Shown: positions 16,038 through 19,742 of the stretch, one piece after another
Numbering within the stretch: position 1 is the stretch's first letter
Layout of the letters: each line of letters begins with the position of its first letter
Assembly: GCA_964618405.1 (NCBI GenBank)
Contig: CAZUAY010000034.1
Span: 1 to 19,742 of the forward strand
From: JBBQIY01 sp964618405
Lineage (GTDB): Bacteria; Verrucomicrobiota; Kiritimatiellia; RFP12; UBA3636
Reading direction: 5' to 3'
DNA length: 19,742 nt
Position numbers and translations under genes: made by a program
The notes under the pieces: model-generated
Seen by the model: the letters and a program-made list of their open reading frames with translations, nothing else
Databases searched by the model: none
Told to the model about the DNA's origin: nothing

Positions 16038-17785
16038 GGATTCTCCCAATCCGTGATCATCGAAACGAGATCGACACGCTGAAAGCTCAAGCGCCGATAC
16101 TTGTCGCGTTCGTAAAGTACCCCTACGTTTCCATCAGGCAAAGCAACCAGAGCAAGGTTGGCCGCAGAACCATCGTCGATGACCCGAGAAATTGGCCAGG
16201 TTTTGCAGTCGTCAAGGCTTACCATAACCGTCAGCTTGGTTTTGTCTTCGGCTGGACCGCAACAAACGATAGGTCTAACGATCCCTTTGCCGGTTATTTT
16301 CAACGGTTCACAGGCGACAAGTTCTCCTTGACCATACATGGGGATGGTCGGCTCGTAGCGTTTTTCAGAAAAACTCTCGCCGCCATCTTCGCTTAAAAGG
16401 AATAGGCGCCCTAGCGGCTCATTCCTGTGGCGAGGACTCACGATTAATCCTCCGTCGGAAAGCTCAGCGATAGAGGGTTCGCCATTTTTATGCGCGACAT
16501 GAAAGGCGCCCGGTCGCCACGTCTTACCGTGATCGTCGGAGAGAATTACGGCAACAATGTTCGAACCAGAAATTGCGGCCACCAAACGGCCTTTAAATGG
16601 CCCATTGCGCAACTGGATCGCGCTGTTGCCTGCGCCGGAGGAGAAGTTTTTCCATTCGCCGGGCAGTGCTCCGGCCAGTGAACGCGGTTCTGACCAAGTC
16701 TGGCCATCATCCTTCGATGACACCACGTAGGGCCCCCTGGTAAACAGGAAAATTTCGCCTGTTTCCAGATCAGGTAGTGGGGAAGGATCGCGGGCTTCGT
16801 ACATAAATCCGCGTTCAAGTTGCGGAATGATGGTCTGTTCCGACCAAGTCTGGCCGCCATCTTCAGAGCTTTTCATTGCGCAGTGAAGGTCGGCAGACAA
16901 AATTTCGCGTCCTGTATTCGGATGAAATTCCCAACCGCGTGAAAGGTAAGAACGGCGTGCCTCGGAAAAGGCCAGTAAGCGCCCCCCAGGTGTTCGGCAG
17001 ACCGAGGGGATACGGTAGGCGCTGTATCCATCGGAATTCATTCTCCAGATATCACAAGTTGGAAAGACCGGACCGGTAAAGCAACCCTCTGCGTAAAATT
17101 CGTGGATCTTGATGGTGCCATAATCCGGCAGAAATCCGATGCTGATCGGCCACCCCGTATCACCACTGCGCCCCGCAGAGATGATCTCTCCTAACTCAAC
17201 CGACATACTGTAGCCGTTACTGGCATTGCGTCCAGTTAAAGGTGAGGCCTGCTTCTCGAAGGGGATACAAAACACTTTCTGCTTATTTATCTCAAGAATT
17301 AATTCATTTCCCTGTCGGAAAATATCAACATCGAACGGCTTGCCTGCCTGAATATGATCGCGGGAGGGCCCGAAAACCTGCTTCTCGCACATGGTTTGAT
17401 CAGAATGCCAGTATTTCCTTGGGTTGGTTCCACCATAAACAATGTAGGAGGCTTTGTCGGCTTTTTCCTTACACGAAGGTCTAATGTCCTGGTCGAAACA
17501 GATTCGAAATGCAAAGTTGCCCTGAGCTCGAGACCAATTGTAATGATAGTGACCGCTCAATAGCATTGAAACACCTGTCCCTGCCAGTCGATCCAGCGTC
17601 AGCCGCGCATGGATGTGAAAGTCGCTTTCGTCGAGGCAGGCATCGGCAAACACCGGGTTGCCCCAACGCTCATCTGGCATCAAAATCAGGGCATCGCCCT
17701 CGCGGCGACACCGGCCCTTATCGCCGCCAATCAGCCCGATCGGCTCCCCGGTTCGCACAAACGTTCTGCGATTCGTGTCACTCAT
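16028..17785 (-). CDS. Two-domain sialidase-like Asp-box protein, paralog C
   Basis: The start is ATG 17785 (585 aa), supported by AAGGAA about 6 nt upstream and by alignment with the starts of A and B. The frame to 17839 has no RBS. It shares the lectin-like N-domain (LPDERWGNP-type block 36-44, DFHIHAR 55-61, GHYHYNWSR 78-86) but has an extra segment of about 20 residues at 180-200. The propeller carries YRIPSV with Arg258, EAR 275-277, Asp boxes at 307-314, 357-364, 416-423, 465-472 and 523-530, Glu436 in GEP and Arg452 in SPR. The residue equivalent to the third triad Arg of A and B is Lys517 (DKTKLTV). As in A and B, the Tyr site reads DGSAANLALVALPDG (538-552). No signal peptide is seen. 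The gene lies about 10 kb upstream of its two paralogs, between two single-domain propellers. Confidence 0.9.
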   Translation of the reverse strand: MSDTNRRTFVRTGEPIGLIGGDKGRCRREGDALILMPDERWGNPVFADACLDESDFHIHARLTLDRLAGTGVSMLLSGHYHYNWSRAQGNFAFRICFDQDIRPSCKEKADKASYIVYGGTNPRKYWHSDQTMCEKQVFGPSRDHIQAGKPFDVDIFRQGNELILEINKQKVFCIPFEKQASPLTGRNASNGYSMSVELGEIISAGRSGDTGWPISIGFLPDYGTIKIHEFYAEGCFTGPVFPTCDIWRMNSDGYSAYRIPSVCRTPGGRLLAFSEARRSYLSRGWEFHPNTGREILSADLHCAMKSSEDGGQTWSEQTIIPQLERGFMYEARDPSPLPDLETGEIFLFTRGPYVVSSKDDGQTWSEPRSLAGALPGEWKNFSSGAGNSAIQLRNGPFKGRLVAAISGSNIVAVILSDDHGKTWRPGAFHVAHKNGEPSIAELSDGGLIVSPRHRNEPLGRLFLLSEDGGESFSEKRYEPTIPMYGQGELVACEPLKITGKGIVRPIVCCGPAEDKTKLTVMVSLDDCKTWPISRVIDDGSAANLALVALPDGNVGVLYERDKYRRLSFQRVDLVSMITDWENPVP

Positions 17786-17867
17786 AGCTTGTTCCTTATT
17801 ATCTTTCTTTTTGATTTGCATCCCTCTCGCCACGGGCAATCTACTATTACTCCGACAAGGTTTTAAC

Positions 17868-19079
17868 TCAAGGGGTTTTTATTTTTCGTGTTTGTTCTGG
17901 GTCCCAAACCACAAGCGCCATGACGTAGTCGTGCTTACTGGAGTTGCCCTCGTAGTAAGCGGTTACGACTTGGCCGTCTTTGCGCTGGATGCTGCTCGGA
18001 TAGCCAAGATCGCCGTTGCCGGGGCGCGTATTAAGCAGGCGGTAGGGTTCGCTCCAGGTCTGGCCTTCGTCGTCGCTGAACATCACCTCGACACCCGGCT
18101 GCTCGCCCCCGCGTTTCCCATACGAAAGCAGGATGGTGCCATTAGCCAACCTCAGCAAATGACCCGGAAACCCTCTGATCTTTTTGCTACTCTTCCACGT
18201 CTTCGCATCGTCTTTCGAAATCTGGGGGAACATGGAGCCGGATCCGTAGCGAGCTGCGGCAAGCCATCGTCCCTCACCCAAGTGCAGTAGCGCCGTTTCG
18301 TTAAAAGCGTTAGAGCCGATAGCTTCGCAAAGAGGAAGGGGTGCATCCCATGTATACCCGTCGCCGCGCACGATCCAGTTTTGCCCTTCGGCGGCACGTT
18401 GGGCCAATGCGTTGTCGGGCGGCACAGCGGGCGCATCGCCGTCCGCCGAACCGCGAGGTCCGCAATAAGCCGCCACGCGGAGTTTGCCGTCTTGACCGGG
18501 CATGATATCGCCGAATGGAATCAAGGGACGGCCGTCTGGAGATTTTGGAAAACCCTCCTTGTCAATACTCCAGGTAAGGCCGCTATCTTTTGAGATGCAG
18601 ACCCACGTGGGTAGGATAACGCCTATCGTTTTCAGCCCCACGGCATCTGGATTGCCGGGGTTCGACCAGCCGGAAGTAACCAGTATTAAGTTGCCGTCAG
18701 CCGTCAAACCGGCTGCCACATTCATCCGGTTCTGTTCGGGCGTACCGCGCGGCGCGGCCGTGCTACGCCGGGTCCACGTTTCGCCCTCATCGGTGCTGGC
18801 CCAGCAGTCAACATCGCCCGGTAGCCGACCGTGACTCGATTGATTGTATATCAAAGCCACAATATCGCCGTTTGGTAACCGCGTGAGGTTCGGCCACGCA
18901 CAGGCATTCTCCACGACCACCTTGGGCACAGGCTTTTGTCCGTATCGATCCAGCGCCTCTTTATTATCCGGCGTAGCGAGGGGCGTCGGTGCCGCCACAT
19001 CCAAAGCGCGAGTCACGGTGGGTTCGACCATCGGAAACGACAATACAAAAGCTAACGTAATTGGGTTGAGTCTTATCAT
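17868..19079 (-). CDS. Secreted BNR/Asp-box sialidase-family propeller (403 aa)
   Basis: This 403-aa protein starts at ATG 19079; the AAGG ribosome site overlaps the stop of the preceding DUF4838 gene, with a 10-nt spacer. Residues 1-25 form a signal peptide (LAFVLSFPMVEP, cleavage near TRA-LD), so it acts outside the cytoplasm. Four Asp boxes are visible: STDEGETW (95-102), SKDSGLTW (163-170), a degenerate SKDDAKTW (288-295) and SDDEGQTW (335-342). Glu261 in NETALLHL and GHLLRLANGTILLSYG (306-321) match the Glu and third-blade motifs of BNR_2 proteins. The C-terminal GDLGYPSSIQRKDGQVVTAYYEGN block (357-379 region) contains Tyr360, the likely nucleophile equivalent. It is a better candidate for an active exo-glycosidase than paralogs A-C. 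The substrate is unknown. It is co-transcribed with the DUF4838 gene 12 nt upstream. Confidence 0.88.
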   Translation of the reverse strand: MIRLNPITLAFVLSFPMVEPTVTRALDVAAPTPLATPDNKEALDRYGQKPVPKVVVENACAWPNLTRLPNGDIVALIYNQSSHGRLPGDVDCWASTDEGETWTRRSTAAPRGTPEQNRMNVAAGLTADGNLILVTSGWSNPGNPDAVGLKTIGVILPTWVCISKDSGLTWSIDKEGFPKSPDGRPLIPFGDIMPGQDGKLRVAAYCGPRGSADGDAPAVPPDNALAQRAAEGQNWIVRGDGYTWDAPLPLCEAIGSNAFNETALLHLGEGRWLAAARYGSGSMFPQISKDDAKTWKSSKKIRGFPGHLLRLANGTILLSYGKRGGEQPGVEVMFSDDEGQTWSEPYRLLNTRPGNGDLGYPSSIQRKDGQVVTAYYEGNSSKHDYVMALVVWDPEQTRKIKTP

Positions 19080-19091
19080 CTGTTGATTACC

Positions 19092-19742
19092 TTACTTCTT
19101 ATAATCCGGGTCTACGATTGGGCGGAGGTAACTGCCGGCGTAGCCAGGATGCCAGAACGAGGGATGGCGTTTGGCAAGCGCCTGCATCGCCGCCCAATTG
19201 GCGCGTGCCTTCGCGAGACCTCCAGCATCCGCTTTGTCTCCGGCCTCTAGTAAGACCGGCACTAACGCACGGTTTTCAGTTTGCAGTCGGAGAAATTCGC
19301 AGCCGGCTCGTACGAAGGCCAGACGACGGGTGTATCGCTCCGGCGCGCCTTCCAGCGTTTTTTGCGCCTGCTCCAGCAATTGCTCGGCCTGAGTAAACGT
19401 CTCCTTGTCAAAAGCCGTCACCCAATCCTGACCGCCGGGCAACATCTTACGATGCGCGATTTGCAGAAGACTAAAGTACTCTTGGACCCTTTCGGCGGCT
19501 GGTCCAAAGCCCTTTTGGAAGTAGTCATTCATCACTGAACGTGGGTCTGCCATGGGGTTCCATGACAGTTGCGCCATCAAATAGTAGGCGGGGGCTTGGG
19601 TGCCCCAATAATAGTTCACACTATCAAGATAAACTCCCATACAGCCCGTCTCGCCCAGCAGACGGAAGCATTGCGCAATCCAGTCGAGGTCGGTCGGCAT
19701 GCCCTGTTTCCAACCGCCTTGGCCGATGTTCGGACGCCAGAT
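19092..19742 (-). CDS. DUF4838 protein, C-terminal 216 residues (5' end outside window)
   Basis: The frame is open to the right edge, so only the C-terminal part is present. It begins IWRPNIGQGG, matching IWRPNTPG in the complete DUF4838 protein of this window (residues 451-458). It continues with WGTQAPAYYLMAQLSWNP and DYFQKGF, the counterparts of WGTQGPLYYIMGQLAWDP and DYYTRGF. The C-terminus is helical and ends IVDPDYKK. The internal ATG at 19700 is not the start. It is a second, more GC-rich copy of the family, followed after 12 nt by the secreted 403-aa propeller gene. The role is presumably extracytoplasmic glycan processing, by analogy with its paralog; the signal peptide and the N-domain cannot be seen here. 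Confidence 0.85.
   Translation of the reverse strand: MWRPNIGQGGWKQGMPTDLDWIAQCFRLLGETGCMGVYLDSVNYYWGTQAPAYYLMAQLSWNPMADPRSVMNDYFQKGFGPAAERVQEYFSLLQIAHRKMLPGGQDWVTAFDKETFTQAEQLLEQAQKTLEGAPERYTRRLAFVRAGCEFLRLQTENRALVPVLLEAGDKADAGGLAKARANWAAMQALAKRHPSFWHPGYAGSYLRPIVDPDYKK

Noticed and set aside
1..19742. CRISPR arrays, tRNA or rRNA genes, insertion sequences and phage genes
   Set aside because: None was seen: no regularly spaced repeats, no transposase or integrase-like frame and no recognisable RNA gene; nearly all sequence is covered by the minus-strand genes.

Overview
The window is a glycan-related gene cluster, and every gene I can support lies on the minus strand. The gene content is five BNR/Asp-box sialidase-like propellers, two DUF4838 proteins, a 3-keto-disaccharide-hydrolase/DUF1080-like lectin-fold protein, a HEAT-repeat/SSS symporter fusion, a five-bladed GH43/GH32-like propeller and a very large LamG plus parallel beta-helix secreted protein. 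This mix is typical of the PVC superphylum (Verrucomicrobiota, Kiritimatiellota, Lentisphaerota, Planctomycetota). Strong AGGAG-type ribosome binding sites, Sec signal peptides and tight gene spacing fit a Gram-negative bacterium. The phylum is inferred from family content, not shown directly. A run of exactly ten Ns suggests a scaffolded assembly.

Reading in the direction of transcription (right to left): (1) the C-terminal part of a DUF4838 protein enters at the right edge, followed after 12 nt by a secreted 403-aa Asp-box propeller. (2) Next come a 585-aa two-domain sialidase-like protein (paralog C) and a 400-aa leaderless Asp-box propeller. (3) A visibly AT-richer block at about 10.8-14.7 kb holds three closely spaced secreted-protein genes: DUF1080-like, DUF4838 and TPR. 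(4) GC-richer DNA resumes with the HEAT-SSS symporter, a 661-aa GH43/32-like propeller, and paralogs B and A of the two-domain sialidase-like family, which overlap by 4 nt (ATGA). (5) After a 288-nt intergenic region with a good promoter, a 33-codon leader ORF and a strong RBS, a secreted LamG/beta-helix protein runs off the left edge.

A plausible working model, which is inference: DUF4838, DUF1080-like and the 403-aa propeller act outside the cytoplasm on a complex, perhaps acidic, glycan. The symporter takes up a released sugar. The leaderless propellers (A, B, C, the 400-aa protein and the 661-aa protein) act inside the cell. No sialic acid catabolism genes (nanA, nanK, nanE) and no sulfatases are present, so the substrate should not be assumed to be sialic acid.

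The most notable signal is that paralogs A, B and C share an N-terminal lectin-like domain and keep most GH33 landmarks (RIP arginine, five Asp boxes, the Glu of the SEP/EP motif). All three nevertheless have Ala-Ala-Asn-Leu where classical GH33 enzymes carry the nucleophilic Tyr, and none shows the usual acid/base Asp after the EAR motif. They look like a distinct clade with altered or lost sialidase chemistry. No tRNA, rRNA, CRISPR array, insertion sequence or origin was seen.
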